Shown here: positions 44,696 through 54,781 of the stretch, one piece after another
Layout: every line of letters starts with the position of its first letter
Numbering within the stretch: position 1 is the first letter of the stretch
Program-made: the position numbers and the translations under genes
Notes under the pieces: generated by a model
Databases searched by the model: none
What the model was told of the DNA's origin: nothing
What the model saw: the letters and a program-made list of their open reading frames with translations, nothing else
Assembly (NCBI RefSeq): GCF_900074925.1
Contig: NW_019716267.1
Coordinates: 558,001-622,000 of the forward strand
Source of the DNA: Ramularia collo-cygni
Taxonomy: Eukaryota; Ascomycota; Dothideomycetes; Mycosphaerellales; Mycosphaerellaceae
Direction of reading: 5' to 3'
DNA length: 64,000 nucleotides

Positions 44696-45644
44696 TCACA
44701 AGATCCATCGCTGTTCCACCCTGTCGTACCCGATAACGTCGAGCTCGATGTTGAGCGATCGTAGCATCATGTCCATCGCGAAAGACTAAAGTCAAAGTCA
44801 GCATGAGCATATCTGAACAACGCCGCAGTAATCTCACATCGTCATCATTCCCTGGCTCCTCCCAGAGCTTTTCCTTCCCTGTGGCGTCTCCCGGCTCAGT
44901 CTGTATATCCTCAATCCCCTCCGCAGCTTCAGCCATTTCACGCTCGGCCTGCCGCTTCATCTTCTTGCGATATTCCTGCTCATCCTCTGGCAACTCCTCC
45001 CCTTCGTCATCAAACTCACAGTCCGCATCATCCGGTTGTATGACCTCCTCCTCCCTAGCAAATTCACCAATTCCATGCATACGATCGTGTTTTTTCTTCT
45101 CCATCTCCCGCCAAGCAGCCACACCTCCCATCCTACATACACGTTCCTTTACGGCACCGAACAAATCTTCCGCAATGGCTTGCGAGGCGAGACGCCATTT
45201 GTCGGCCAGCTGTTCTAGATCCGCGTCGGTGGATGTGGATGTGATATGTTGTGCTTGTTTGAGAGTATCAAGGTCGTTTTTGGTTCTTCGGATCTGTGCT
45301 TCGATGATTGCGATCGCCTTCTGTGCTGCTACTTCTTCCGGACTGGCAAGCTTCTTTCTCGAGGAAGTGAGACTTGTTGCGGGTCTTCGAACAGGTGTAG
45401 TGGTGGTGTACTTTCTTGAGAGCGGTCTTGGAGAAGAAATGGTGGGCTTTGGTGGCGGATAGGCGACTTGCACAGTGTGTGCCAGCGAACTGGGTGTGTA
45501 GACGAATGGTTGAGAAGTTGTTGCGGGCGGTAATGGCGCTGCCGTGGGTTTGTTGGTGCGCATGGGCGAGACGAATGGCTTGGTGAGTCTGCGCGTGGCA
45601 TCTTCCACGCGACGGCGCTTGACTCCCAGCGGCGACGATGACAT
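44696..45644 (-). CDS. Sfr1/Mei5-type recombination mediator (Swi5 partner)
   Basis: With Swi5 it stabilises Rad51/Dmc1 filaments. Exon 1 is 45644-44838 and exon 2 is 44785-44696. A 52 nt intron (GTGAGA..CTGACT..TTTAG) joins them to give 298 aa. Read unspliced, the ORF runs on to 44652 with a non-conserved tail. Spliced, the C-terminus becomes SFAMDMMLRSLNIELDVIG then YDRVEQRWIL, the conserved end of the family. Other blocks are SRKKLASPEEVAAQKAIAII, DLDTLKQAQHI and DKWRLASQAIAEDLFGAV. The N-terminal 110 residues are disordered and Pro/Ser-rich. Confidence 0.88.
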
Positions 45645-46338
45645 TTCGTCGTGTTGTCGTATGGTATTGCAGGTGGAGATGATGACGATGGCGGAAGACG
45701 CGTAGACGCGATTGGCCTCGGTCTTGGCGGAGACGACATGGCCGATTCACTTCAGCTGACGACTCATTCTTTTCATCACATCAACCAGTAGAGGTCGCTG
45801 GTGAGATTTACAGTCTCAAGGGGTTGGATCCCCCAATTGCTACTCTCTGTCTCTAGGTGAACCAGCTGAACCGGACAGACATCGCATCCAAAATCTGGCC
45901 CTCCAATGGCACCAGAAGTCCCTTCCTTCATTGGGACAGCATCTCAGCCTACGGACAGAGACAAGGCCGGCAAATGATGCGAGAAATACTCGTACGGGTA
46001 GTTCGTCTGATAATTGCCAGCCGCCTCGGCCCAGGCGGAGTCATCGAACATCTGTGGTGAGATACCTGGAATCCGACCCCGACATTGCTCATGCAACGGA
46101 TCTCGAAGACATTCTGGACATTCAAAAACCCGTCAGAGATTACACGAGATATCCAGAAGTCACCTCCATGCGGATGTCCCGGCAAGGATCCAAACTTCGC
46201 GAGCCAAACCTTTGGTAATCACCTTTCCCACAGCTGTCCTTACCACGGCTCCCGTGACTGTTCTCCCGCCAGCATCCGCAAGATTTCCAAGGTAAATAAA
46301 GACAGCGAAATCTTGTACTGTCATCAAATGAAATCCTC
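45645..46338. other. Intergenic with coding-like minus-strand segments
   Basis: Two minus-strand stretches look protein-coding: 46324-46163 from an ATG (LGNLADAGGRTVTGAVVRTA) and about 46116-45944 (QMFDDSAWAEAAGNYQTNY). A 50 nt GT..CTGAC..CCAG intron could join them, but the frames do not match. I therefore record the region without calling a gene. Confidence 0.3.
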
Positions 46339-46469
46339 GGGGCTCTGGTGTAGTGGTAACATACCAGGCGGGTGAGAACAACCACTTTCATTAATTTACT
46401 TTCATTAATTAAATGTTCATGTTGATCAACATTCGTCTGCGGTGCTGGGTTCAATTCCTAGGGGCTCCA
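46339..46469 (+). tRNA. tRNA-like Pol III element with a long insertion, isotype not assigned
   Basis: GGGGCTC (46339-46345) pairs with GGGCTCC (46462-46468) over seven bases with two wobbles. A D-arm with loop AGTGGTA follows. A T-arm CTGGG/TTCAATT/CCTAG (46445-46461) carries the B box. AGGCG (46366-46370) can pair with CGTCT (46434-46438) as an anticodon stem. Six T (46475-46480) follow as a Pol III stop. About 55 extra AT-rich bases would be an intron. Position 33 is not U in the best fold, so this may be a pseudogene. Confidence 0.35.
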
Positions 46470-47295
46470 ATCAGTTTTTTCTTGGGCTCCTTTGAGATGT
46501 TGTTAATATGAAGGCCTGCGTTCGAGTCCTTCGGGATACCCCTTTTATTATTATATCATCTTCGACACATGCGCCGTTATTTCTTCCTAACAGAGAGGAA
46601 TACGTCTGATCTGTATCTCCCAGAGAACATTCCACGCTGATTTGCTTCTGTCCTCGTCGACACTACTCCAAGAACGCCAACAGCCCTCCCGGAGCACGAC
46701 TTCAAACAAGTGGAGCCAAGCCGCAGTACCACTAATCTGTAACCAACACGTGATTGCCGAAAAGCCTGGCTCAATCAATCATGGCTATCCGCATCCGTCA
46801 GACTTGTAAGACATAAATAAAACCTGACAACAACTTCATGGGGTTTTGGTATCTTCGTAACCAACTTTTGTTATCTCGACGCACGGAATCGTCGTGCTCG
46901 CTTCGCCGTTGGATTTGATGCAGCGCTGCCTTCTTGTGATGCTGCTATTCAAGGCATAACAACGCTGGAGTAGCACATTTTCATTGGGCTCCTTCGACGA
47001 CTTTGCGCAAAGCTTTCTACTCACTTCATCAGCAGGTTAGTTTTGTAGTGTCTATAACGGAAAGTGCGAGTGGAATCTCGAATCATGGATCTCTAGAAGC
47101 TCGCATTCTTGGGTGAAGATGTGCGGAAGCACAAGTTTGGAAGAAACAATACAAGCTCGAATCATAATGATGGTGTCTTCAATAGCCTCCATCTCAACTC
47201 TCAAATACCAGTCCACTGTTCATAATTCATGACTCTGCCTACCAGAGCAAAAGACCGTAAGACACCACCCCAATGCACTCCCCAAATGATGACAA
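46470..47295. other. Intergenic
   Basis: About 0.8 kb before the Rmd5 3' end. A second B-box-like match (GTTCGAGTCC near 46522) is followed by CCCCTTTT, but no T-stem or acceptor stem can be folded. No protein gene seen. Confidence 0.4.
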
Positions 47296-48618
47296 TCAAA
47301 TGTACAACCTCTTCGCCTCCTTTGGATGACACTNGATCGGANAATACGGACATTTCACTCGACTCTTGCCCTTAGCATGCGCCTCCAAACTCTCCTTTGC
47401 AATGACATGTCCGCAAGGCAACATCATCGGCGGGTTCCCATCCCGTCCCTGTTCCTTACTGACCGGACACACGAAAATCTGATGGAATTGCATGCCTCTC
47501 GGTAGTGGTGTTTCCACGGGTAATTCGTTGACGGAAGTCCATTGTCCTCGAGCTTGCGCCATCACGCGTTCCACCTTCTCAAGAATTGGGAGGGCGATTC
47601 CGCCTGCCGTCACCGCTGTGTAGAGTGGGGAGACGGAGGAGAGGCCGAGTAGCGAGCAGAATTCCTGGGTGAAGGAGGAGCAGGCTTCTGTGTAGGAGGT
47701 TTGGGTGAAGGAGGGTGAGTAAGGTGACGAATGGAGGTCTGGCGAGAATGCGAGTGAGCCTAATAGTGAGGATGTTTCGCGGGCGTAGCGTTGGGAGAAG
47801 GAGGGGAATGTCTCTCGGGCGTACTCCAATGCGCGAAGGGGACCGGAGAAGCAGTCTGAAGAGGAGGAGTCCGAGTCCGACATGACGTCTGCAGAGGTTG
47901 CGGTGTAAAGCTCGACAAACTTCAGTCTAGCGAGTTCGAATTCGAGATTTGAACCACGGGCTTCCAGTTCGGCGGAGTGGGAGCGTGCCCATGCGACTGC
48001 TGGGGAGAGGTTGTGGAAGTTGCGGAGAGCGTCCAGAATGTGATACATTTCCGAGAACTTGGCCTGGAGGCCGCTAGATTGAACGGTCGAGAGAAGGCTT
48101 TCCTCGGAGTGAACTGAGGATTGCATGTCCGCTTCCTCGCTGCCATCTCTGCCGTACGGCCAGCCTGCGGTTGCCGTGATTGATACATCGTCGGCTCCCT
48201 CGCTCTCCCTCTCTCTGCGTGGTCGTTCATTCACTTCTTCCAAAAATATCCTGGCCACCTCAAATTTACCCTCCCTCAGCAAATGCATTGCGATCGCCCG
48301 ATCAATCAACTCGCCCTGCTCCTCCAACACGCCTGCTCCCGCAACTGGTAACGACGCATTCTTGAATTTGTCCTTGAGCGCTTTCTGATATGCATTCAGC
48401 CCACGATTAACATCCTTGAGGTCCTCTTCGATCTTGGCAAGTGATTCCTTCAGAGGCGCTTTTGTTTTGGCAAGTTGTAGTGCTGCATGATCTGGGTTGG
48501 CGGCGATGGAATCGCGGGTGGTTTGGAGGAGACTGATGAGCGAGGAAACGGAGTTGAGGGCGGGCGAGAGATTATGTTTGTTGACCTGTTGTGCGTGCGC
48601 CGCGAGAAGCGCGTCCAT
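47296..48618 (-). CDS. RMD5: Rmd5/Gid2, RING-type subunit of the GID/CTLH ubiquitin ligase
   Basis: Catalytic subunit, with Gid9/Fyv10, of the GID E3 ligase that marks gluconeogenic enzymes for degradation when glucose returns. Single exon of 440 aa. The LisH region is near 100-130 (IDRAIAMHLLREGKFEVARI). CTLH follows at ~200-250 (HILDALRNFHNLSPAVAWAR then LEFELARLKFVELY). CRA comes next, containing ALEYARETFPSF. The degenerate RING is at ~382-440, with FVCPVSKEQ, MMLPCGHVIAKESL and RVKCPY then P. Two N bases hit the RING end, one at the expected final Cys codon (TNT). Confidence 0.92.
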   Translation of the reverse strand: MDALLAAHAQQVNKHNLSPALNSVSSLISLLQTTRDSIAANPDHAALQLAKTKAPLKESLAKIEEDLKDVNRGLNAYQKALKDKFKNASLPVAGAGVLEEQGELIDRAIAMHLLREGKFEVARIFLEEVNERPRRERESEGADDVSITATAGWPYGRDGSEEADMQSSVHSEESLLSTVQSSGLQAKFSEMYHILDALRNFHNLSPAVAWARSHSAELEARGSNLEFELARLKFVELYTATSADVMSDSDSSSSDCFSGPLRALEYARETFPSFSQRYARETSSLLGSLAFSPDLHSSPYSPSFTQTSYTEACSSFTQEFCSLLGLSSVSPLYTAVTAGGIALPILEKVERVMAQARGQWTSVNELPVETPLPRGMQFHQIFVCPVSKEQGRDGNPPMMLPCGHVIAKESLEAHAKGKSRVKCPYXPIXCHPKEAKRLYI

Positions 48619-49150
48619 TCTGGCAAGCGATCAGAGATGTCGCTGTTATTACATGGGGGAGTTGTGCATGTGCATGTGAGGTCCATCGGATGTGGAGAGC
48701 CATTGTGAGATCTACAGATCGGCAGATCGACACTAGGATCACGCCGCCGCTCGCCTTGGGTGAGGTGGTCCTTCTTCACGCGCTTGAATACTGCCCTCAG
48801 GATGTTTTTGGGCCAATCCGGCAAACGCGTCGCTCGATGGAGTCGAATCTTATGTATTCAACACCTCGCTCTACGTACAAGCCCGTCCTCTCTGGAAGTG
48901 AAGGGAAAACGAATGACACAGTCATGCTGGATGACCGGCACGATGGCAGTACACGAACTTATGTGACCGTGAAAGCTTACTTGAAACTGGAGCTCAAGTC
49001 ACACATCTCGGGACAAGCAGCGGACTGCCTTCAGAATCGCAGGGTAAAATGGCTATGGAAATCTAGTCGCACATTCAAGAGCCTCCACCCTTCAAACGAA
49101 TACTTTGCAGCGAAACCGCTTCATGTGCAGTCATCAGCAGAGCCGCCCCG
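48619..49150. other. Intergenic, 5' of RMD5
   Basis: About 0.5 kb between minus-strand genes. A long plus-strand ORF (48591-49202) spans it and runs into both neighbours, without domain features. Presumed RMD5 promoter. Confidence 0.4.
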
Positions 49151-50536
49151 TCACCCGCTTGAACCAGATGGACCCAGCCGATCCTTGTACCACGCAGCAT
49201 AGTCAAAATCTTCTCTTACTGGATCAATCCGCCCCAAACCGATGACTTTCAGGGCTCCGAATCTCTTATCTTCCACAAGCCTACTCAATCTCGTCCCCAA
49301 CCCCTCATACCCTTCTTCTGCATTTTTCAGACTCCAATCTAAAAGCTTCAACTCCACAAGCGACTCTGGTAGGATGCTTGCAAGATTCGACGGTGAAAAG
49401 TGCAAATCTTCATCCTCTTCGCCGGGCAAACATGTCCAATGCACGGCAAGCTTCTCAAGTCTCGCTAAAGGCCTCAGATCTCCAAGTGGCAGAAATGGCG
49501 GCTCCGAATCTTCGAAGCCAAAAGCCTGGCTACAATCAAGTCTCAAGAATTTCAAGGACTTTGCATACTTGCGAAGAGCATCACCAATTTCAGGCCAGCT
49601 AATCTCACAATCCCCAACGCATGCATCTCCCCATTCGATGCCCAAGTGCTGCAAACTGGAGAATTGGCGCAGCAATATCTCAAGACCAGGCGCATCCACC
49701 ATTGAGTAGGTGAGGTCAATGGTTTTCATCTTACACGGCCAGCTCCCGAGATCGCCCATATGTTGTTCCACTGAGAGCATATGGCCACGTAAGACCTCCA
49801 GCGAAGGGATTCGAACCATGTTTGACAGGCGTCCAAGATCAACCGAACCCTCCGTATCCCAATGCTCGACCTCCAAGGTTTTGAGGCGCGGTAGGAAGGA
49901 ATTCAACATAGCTGGCTTTGCGTCTGCTGAATCGGGAGAGTATGACAATCTAGCCAGGTTTTCAACTAGCTCTGCCGTAAACGAGGCTTCCCAGCTGAAT
50001 GGGGTTTGCAGGTGCAGGAATGTGACATTCCTAACAAGTATGAGTAGCAGAGTCATGCAAGCTCCTCGATCGCAACATACACTGTTGCTGCCATTCTTCA
50101 ACGATGCTAGGATACGATCGGCGAGAGAGCCGTGGTTGCTAACCTCTTCCACTCGCTTAGTTGCTGCTGAAACTAGTTCCGGGTCCCATCCCCCGGGCTC
50201 CTCGGAGGTAGTCTGCTTCCCATAACTTTCAAACACGTCTCCTTCCATACGCACATTTTGCACCAGGTCTGCAAGCTTGGGCTGTTCCAGGAGAGTCCGT
50301 AGAAGTCGCAAGGCCCAGGGCCGGTCGTGCCGGATGCTAGCTATGGATTTGTAAAGGAGCGGCTGTGCCAGGCGATGGAATTGCTTGTTCACGCGAAGTA
50401 GGGATCGGAGCGTACGTTGGTATATGTGGTATTTGCCAACTCTTGTGTTGCCGTAACCATCGAATTCGTGGGCCTCAAATTCGGACACAATGTGTTGGAG
50501 AAGCTCCTCTGGCAGATTGGATAGTGGTGAGGCCAT
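49151..50536 (-). CDS. F-box protein with leucine-rich C-terminal region
   Basis: Single exon of 461 aa. A classical F-box is at residues ~3-50, starting SNLPEELLQHIVSEFE and continuing to RVNKQFHRLAQPLLYKSI. The rest has leucine-rich, repeat-like strands and helices, for example FLPRLKTLEVEHWD, SFSSLQ-like turns and SLVELKLLDWSLK. The family supplies substrate recognition in SCF ubiquitin ligases; the target is unknown. The start at 50536 is the first ATG, and an AT-rich patch (TATATATATTATTTATG) at about 50600 lies upstream. Confidence 0.8.
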   Translation of the reverse strand: MASPLSNLPEELLQHIVSEFEAHEFDGYGNTRVGKYHIYQRTLRSLLRVNKQFHRLAQPLLYKSIASIRHDRPWALRLLRTLLEQPKLADLVQNVRMEGDVFESYGKQTTSEEPGGWDPELVSAATKRVEEVSNHGSLADRILASLKNGSNSVCCDRGACMTLLLILVRNVTFLHLQTPFSWEASFTAELVENLARLSYSPDSADAKPAMLNSFLPRLKTLEVEHWDTEGSVDLGRLSNMVRIPSLEVLRGHMLSVEQHMGDLGSWPCKMKTIDLTYSMVDAPGLEILLRQFSSLQHLGIEWGDACVGDCEISWPEIGDALRKYAKSLKFLRLDCSQAFGFEDSEPPFLPLGDLRPLARLEKLAVHWTCLPGEEDEDLHFSPSNLASILPESLVELKLLDWSLKNAEEGYEGLGTRLSRLVEDKRFGALKVIGLGRIDPVREDFDYAAWYKDRLGPSGSSG

Positions 50537-51691
50537 TTTTGATGGAGGGTAGATAAATAGTGTCCGTCGGATGGGTCATGTTGGAAATCATCTCCCGCTG
50601 TATATATATTATTTATGACAGCAGGTCTCCAGGCTCCAGTTATTAGGCTGCAACTTCCCTTCGCTCAGGCTCAGCGGCGCCTCCCGGTATTAGCGCATGG
50701 GCTAATACTGATACGGAAGCAAGGTCTATATGAAGCCCAGAGGTTGAGACATCTCGACCAATACATCAAATACGGCCTTTCTTCATCTCCAGACCACGAA
50801 GTTCCTCACTCGTTCTCCACGTGGACACTGCACACATCTTGTAATCCCCTTCGACGACGAGCAGGCACACTAAAGATCGAAAATGGAAGACGTACATCAA
50901 GAACAAGAAGCTTACACGCATACCATCCATGTAATGCTACGGATCGTCTCCTATTCGACTACATAGTGTACCCCACTGGAAGCGATTACTGCTCAGCTGT
51001 CACGCTGTTTGATCTCGCTTGCTGATGAGGTTCCGTGGCTAACTGTTCTGTAACAGCTTTGGCTTGATTTTGAGATCTCTATGCAGCAAGTCAATACTTT
51101 GGGAGCGGCAGCCTCGGGCAAGAAGTGGACTGAGATTTCATGTCTGGCTTCTTTAGTGGATAAACCACAGTCAACCACAGTCAACCTAGGTCTGACCCTC
51201 TCGGTCNTGAACGTGTTAGAGCTTGTGGGCGGTCCGGGGCACAGCGAGTGCACGATCGCTTCTTTCTTGGGCGCCAGCTTGAGCTGGTATGTCGTGATTT
51301 GAGTTGCGAAACAACGCGCAAAGGTTTACGTGGATGAAAGAGGAAAAAATCGTTGAAGAGAGATGACGAACATACTGATTGAAGATGAAAGATGCGACAA
51401 GACTGTCGTTATGAGACATTCTTGGGTGACGGGTAGCGACTCGACACGCCGAGAGACGCTGCTACAGTGCTTCTAGCGAAGAGTACCGAAAGATCGACGT
51501 CGTCGACATCGAGATGGCTCGCTCTCGATGAAAGCACTGGTTTTAAAGGCGTACAAACGCTGTCTATTTGCACAGCACCTTGGCACCATGAGGAGTCTAC
51601 CATGAGGAGTCTCGTCTGGATCCGATAATGGCCATAATTCCGATCACCCCTACATCTGGATTGAACCGCAGCACCATGGAGCCCCAACCCA
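50537..51691. other. Intergenic
   Basis: About 1.15 kb. Plus-strand ORFs at 50615-51025 (136 aa) and 51081-51302, and minus-strand ORFs at 51216-51726, have no family features. No repeats or RNA genes were recognised. Confidence 0.4.
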
Positions 51692-52591
51692 TTACTTCTC
51701 TGGAACGAACCGTTTAGTGCACCCATTGATCTGAGTCACCATCTCATCTGCAATCCGACGCAAATCCGCCACAGCAAATCCATTGAATTCCTCTTGAGCA
51801 CACGTCTCACGAGCCACCTGTCTGATAACGTCTTCAATGATACCACGCTGGGGATAGAGGTAGTGCCAAGCAACCGCCTCAGGACCGTTCTCCACCAAAA
51901 GACGCTTTTCGGTCCACTGGAATGTCANTTCCCACGGCACGACCTGCTGCGGCGGTAACAGAACTGGGCGCCTGAGCCTGCGCCCACGGGATTCGGCCCT
52001 ATATGCAGATGGTGTGTACTCCCGATTCATGACGAACCTGACGTTCTGGAAGATCGTATCGTGTTGCAAGAGATTGGCAATGCGCCGCGGAAGTTTGAGC
52101 GGTTTGTGTGGTCTTTCGGGGGTACAGCGCCCGTCGGGCAAGACTATCCAAATTGTGTTTCCATGTTCTGCGGGGTTTTCATACATGTATCTTTTCTCAT
52201 CGCCAATGACATCGACATCGAATGCGCCTNCCTTGAACACAATGTGGAGGAAATCTTCACGGAGCTCTTTGCACACTTGGGCCAGTGGCGGGATGCGGAG
52301 ACGGCCTAGATCGCGCCGTTTTTCGGTTCTTGGAAGGAAAAATCGTGACGTTTGCACGGTCTGCTTAGTGGATTCGAAGCTTTGCTGAATGGCGGCCGCA
52401 TGGTAGCTGTATATCATATCTTTCAGCTCAGTTGGTAAGTCCAGGAAGCGAAAAGGGGGGTCCATCATCTCGCGATGTAGGGCTATTGCTTCTTTGGCTT
52501 CTTCAACTGCGAGTCGATGTGCTGGATTGGATCTCTGGAACTGCATCCACTCTTGGGGCTGTACTAGCGGCATGTCTGGACTGGACGACAT
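51692..52591 (-). CDS. F-box-like LPTEL-motif protein
   Basis: Single exon of 299 aa. The motif FRFLDLPTELKDMIYSYH is at residues ~46-63, preceded by a charged helical start. The later block IPPLAQVCKELREDFLHIVF is typical of the fungal family in which an LPxEL box is followed by a VCxxLRxE helix. The C-terminal 150 residues are mixed alpha/beta. There is no catalytic motif. Similar in type to the gene at 6.2 kb and more distantly to the 53-60 kb group. Two N bases fall inside. Confidence 0.72.
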   Translation of the reverse strand: MSSSPDMPLVQPQEWMQFQRSNPAHRLAVEEAKEAIALHREMMDPPFRFLDLPTELKDMIYSYHAAAIQQSFESTKQTVQTSRFFLPRTEKRRDLGRLRIPPLAQVCKELREDFLHIVFKXGAFDVDVIGDEKRYMYENPAEHGNTIWIVLPDGRCTPERPHKPLKLPRRIANLLQHDTIFQNVRFVMNREYTPSAYRAESRGRRLRRPVLLPPQQVVPWEXTFQWTEKRLLVENGPEAVAWHYLYPQRGIIEDVIRQVARETCAQEEFNGFAVADLRRIADEMVTQINGCTKRFVPEK

Positions 52592-53114
52592 GGTAGAGGA
52601 AAGGAGTTGACAAGAAAGGGCATGATCGGTCCGACTGCAAGTTATACTGGTTGAAGAGGTTCTTGATTTGTCTAGAANAAAACAGAAGCTAACTTTTGTA
52701 TCTTAGCGCTACTTCTCGGTGCCTCTGGCCTTCTATCGGAACCATCCAACCACTCTGAGTCTTGAGGCGGTAGTCCTTCTGTGCCCAGAGATGCCTTGGC
52801 GAGAAAGCAGACTCGCCTTTCTACCATATCCCACGGGCCTTCTCTCCAAAGTGTCAATGATACTAGATGAGATGGGACCACTGTAAGAGAAAGCGTCTCT
52901 CTATCAGCTGATGGGAAGGTCCGATGGAAACAGGATTTTGCTCCAACCAATTCCTGCTCATATCAACAACCCAACGAAACGTAATCATCTACTCCTTTCG
53001 CTATCCTCAATGTAACTGATCCGCTCTCCATAACTCCCCCAAAATCCTACTCATTGTTCACCATCGTACTTGTAATTCGACGAAGATCCTCCACCATAAA
53101 ATCCTCCTCTTAAA
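52592..53114. other. Intergenic
   Basis: About 0.5 kb between two minus-strand genes; presumed promoter of the LPTEL gene. A minus ORF at 52672-52950 has no features. Confidence 0.4.
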
Positions 53115-53729
53115 TTAGTCCTTTCCGTCCTCTACATCCATCGTAACCCTCCCCAAAACAACCTTCTCCATCAACACCCTCAACCCTCTCGAATTCTCGC
53201 CATCCACCATCTCCACATCCCTCAAAATTGGCCATTTGACATCCAGGTCCGTCATCACATGCTCCCAACCGAGCCGATCCTTCTCATGCTCCCAACGCTT
53301 CTCAGCCACCCACAACATTCTCCTCTTAGCAGCAGCAGCAGCCTCACTTTGCTTTCCATTCCTCTTCATCTCCCTCTCCTCGCGCTCTTTTGCCGCGGTT
53401 TCCTCATCGAAAGCGTCCGACTCCACGATAATCTCCCTCAAAAGTCTGCGATGTTCTACGGGAAGGAGGTTGAGCCAGGCGATGAGATTGAATTTTTGAT
53501 GCAGTCTCCAGGTGGTGCGGTAGTAGGATTCGGCGTAGAGAGCGCGAGAGGCGGAGGAGATGTGGAGGAGGTGGAGGTTGGTGGGTTTGTTGGTTGGGGT
53601 GAGTTTTTGCGTGTCGGATGGGGCGGTGAAAGTTTGGGTGTAGATTATGTCGCGCAGCTCTTGGGGGAGGGATTGTAGGGCATGGTGGAGGGAGGGAGGG
53701 GTTTCTGGATGGTTGGAGGGGGAGGACAT
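53115..53729 (-). CDS. LPQEL..IY..FTAP family protein, member 1
   Basis: Single exon of 204 aa from the ATG at 53729; the open frame extends further upstream but without signals. The family box is LQSLPQELRDIIYTQTFTAP at residues ~19-38. The second box LLHISSASRALYAESYY is at ~55-71. HRRLLREIIVE follows, then a Lys/Glu/Ala-rich helix. It is the most complete copy of a local group between 53 and 60 kb. The motif resembles the short F-box-like element of other fungal proteins, but function is unknown. Confidence 0.65.
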   Translation of the reverse strand: MSSPSNHPETPPSLHHALQSLPQELRDIIYTQTFTAPSDTQKLTPTNKPTNLHLLHISSASRALYAESYYRTTWRLHQKFNLIAWLNLLPVEHRRLLREIIVESDAFDEETAAKEREEREMKRNGKQSEAAAAAKRRMLWVAEKRWEHEKDRLGWEHVMTDLDVKWPILRDVEMVDGENSRGLRVLMEKVVLGRVTMDVEDGKD

Positions 53730-54037
53730 GTTTGGGGGGAGGAAGTGTGTTGTTGGATTGGGGATGGGTGGTTTGAGAAGATGGAGAGGTTTGATTTGTG
53801 CGATGTGAGAGGGAGAATTGTGTGGGATCTTTTGGAGCTTGGTGCTGAACCATGGATTCGTGAGATTTTGCTTGGAAATGACACGTATTGGATTGGAGAA
53901 GTTTGTCTGATGCGTCATGTACTTGTTGTGTTATTCAGCACTTTATGAACATGAACCATGGAAGTGAAGATTGCCGTTCTTACTCGCAACGATCAAGGTC
54001 GTTATACTTTGCGAGAGTGCCAAGGCCACGTGAAAAT
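53730..54037. other. Intergenic between two family members
   Basis: Short spacer; the coding strand is pyrimidine-rich and in open frame with member 1, probably its 5' leader. Confidence 0.35.
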
Positions 54038-54310
54038 TCACATGCCATCAAGTTTGAAGCCGCGCAGGACTTGTGCTACATCTCCGAGATGGTGCGTTGT
54101 AGGAGAGGTGGATGTAAAGGTGTAGTCGTAGATTTCATCGTAGAATAATTCGGGGAGATGATGGAGAGGTGTGGCGAGGGACAGGGAGGGAGGATATACC
54201 ATGCTGGAATGGGAGAAGAACTTGGGAGGCGGAGATTGGTGGGATAGGGGATATGTGGTTTTTCTCGTGCGGTGGAGTTTGCTTGATGATAGAGGGGAAA
54301 ATGAAGACAT
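54038..54310 (-). CDS. Short LPELF..IY..FT family copy, member 2
   Basis: ORF of 90 aa from ATG. The box LHHLPELFYDEIYDYTFTST at about residues 50-69 matches member 1, but the frame stops 22 residues later and the second box (LLxVS..RxxYA) is absent. Probably a truncated copy; it could also be a short expressed variant. Confidence 0.4.
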   Translation of the reverse strand: MSSFSPLSSSKLHRTRKTTYPLSHQSPPPKFFSHSSMVYPPSLSLATPLHHLPELFYDEIYDYTFTSTSPTTHHLGDVAQVLRGFKLDGM

Positions 54311-54781
54311 TGTGAGGTGTCATACCGAGAAATGAGTGAAATGCCCATAGGGCGAAGGATATCGTGTGGAAATGCATGAGATGCTTGGCCGCGTTATCCC
54401 TAGGTGCGACGGAAGGTACGTGTCAGTCAACTTAGGGCAAGGAAGATGATTGTTATCGCTCCCTGCCTTTGCGCGTGTTCCCGTTTAATATCAAACCCTG
54501 GGGGCATTCATTTCATGGGTGTGTTGATGGAGGGTGAATAAATGGATTGATGGATGGATTGATGGATGGATGTATAGATTGATGGACGAATTGATGGATG
54601 GACGGATAATTGATGGGAGGGATCACAATGCGGTCTTTTGATTGGCCAAATATCAAATTATCGACCGGCATCCCAGCAAAACCTCTCCCAGCCTTCTTTT
54701 TCATTCTCTTCTTGCTTCCTTCAACGCCCGTCCTTGAAATTTTCACCCGCCCTTCCTTCAATATTCCATTCCCCGATTCCA
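54311..54781. other. Intergenic, promoter side of the HMG-box gene
   Basis: Contains the GATG-type tandem repeat listed separately (54535-54616). Pyrimidine-rich sequence directly before the HMG start is typical of a fungal 5' leader. Confidence 0.4.
54535..54616. repeat. Tandem repeat of GATTGATGGATG type
   Basis: About ten imperfect copies of GATGGATT/GATGGATG-like 8-12 base units lie upstream of the HMG-box gene. Confidence 0.8.

Noticed and set aside
46500..46545. Second tRNA-like B box with a T-run
   Set aside because: No T-stem or acceptor stem can be formed.
48591..49202. Plus-strand ORF of 203 aa
   Set aside because: It runs antisense into RMD5 and the F-box gene, has mixed composition and no recognisable domain.
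49800..49820. GGATTCGAACC, a perfect reverse B box
   Set aside because: It lies inside the F-box coding sequence, with no acceptor or D arm around it.
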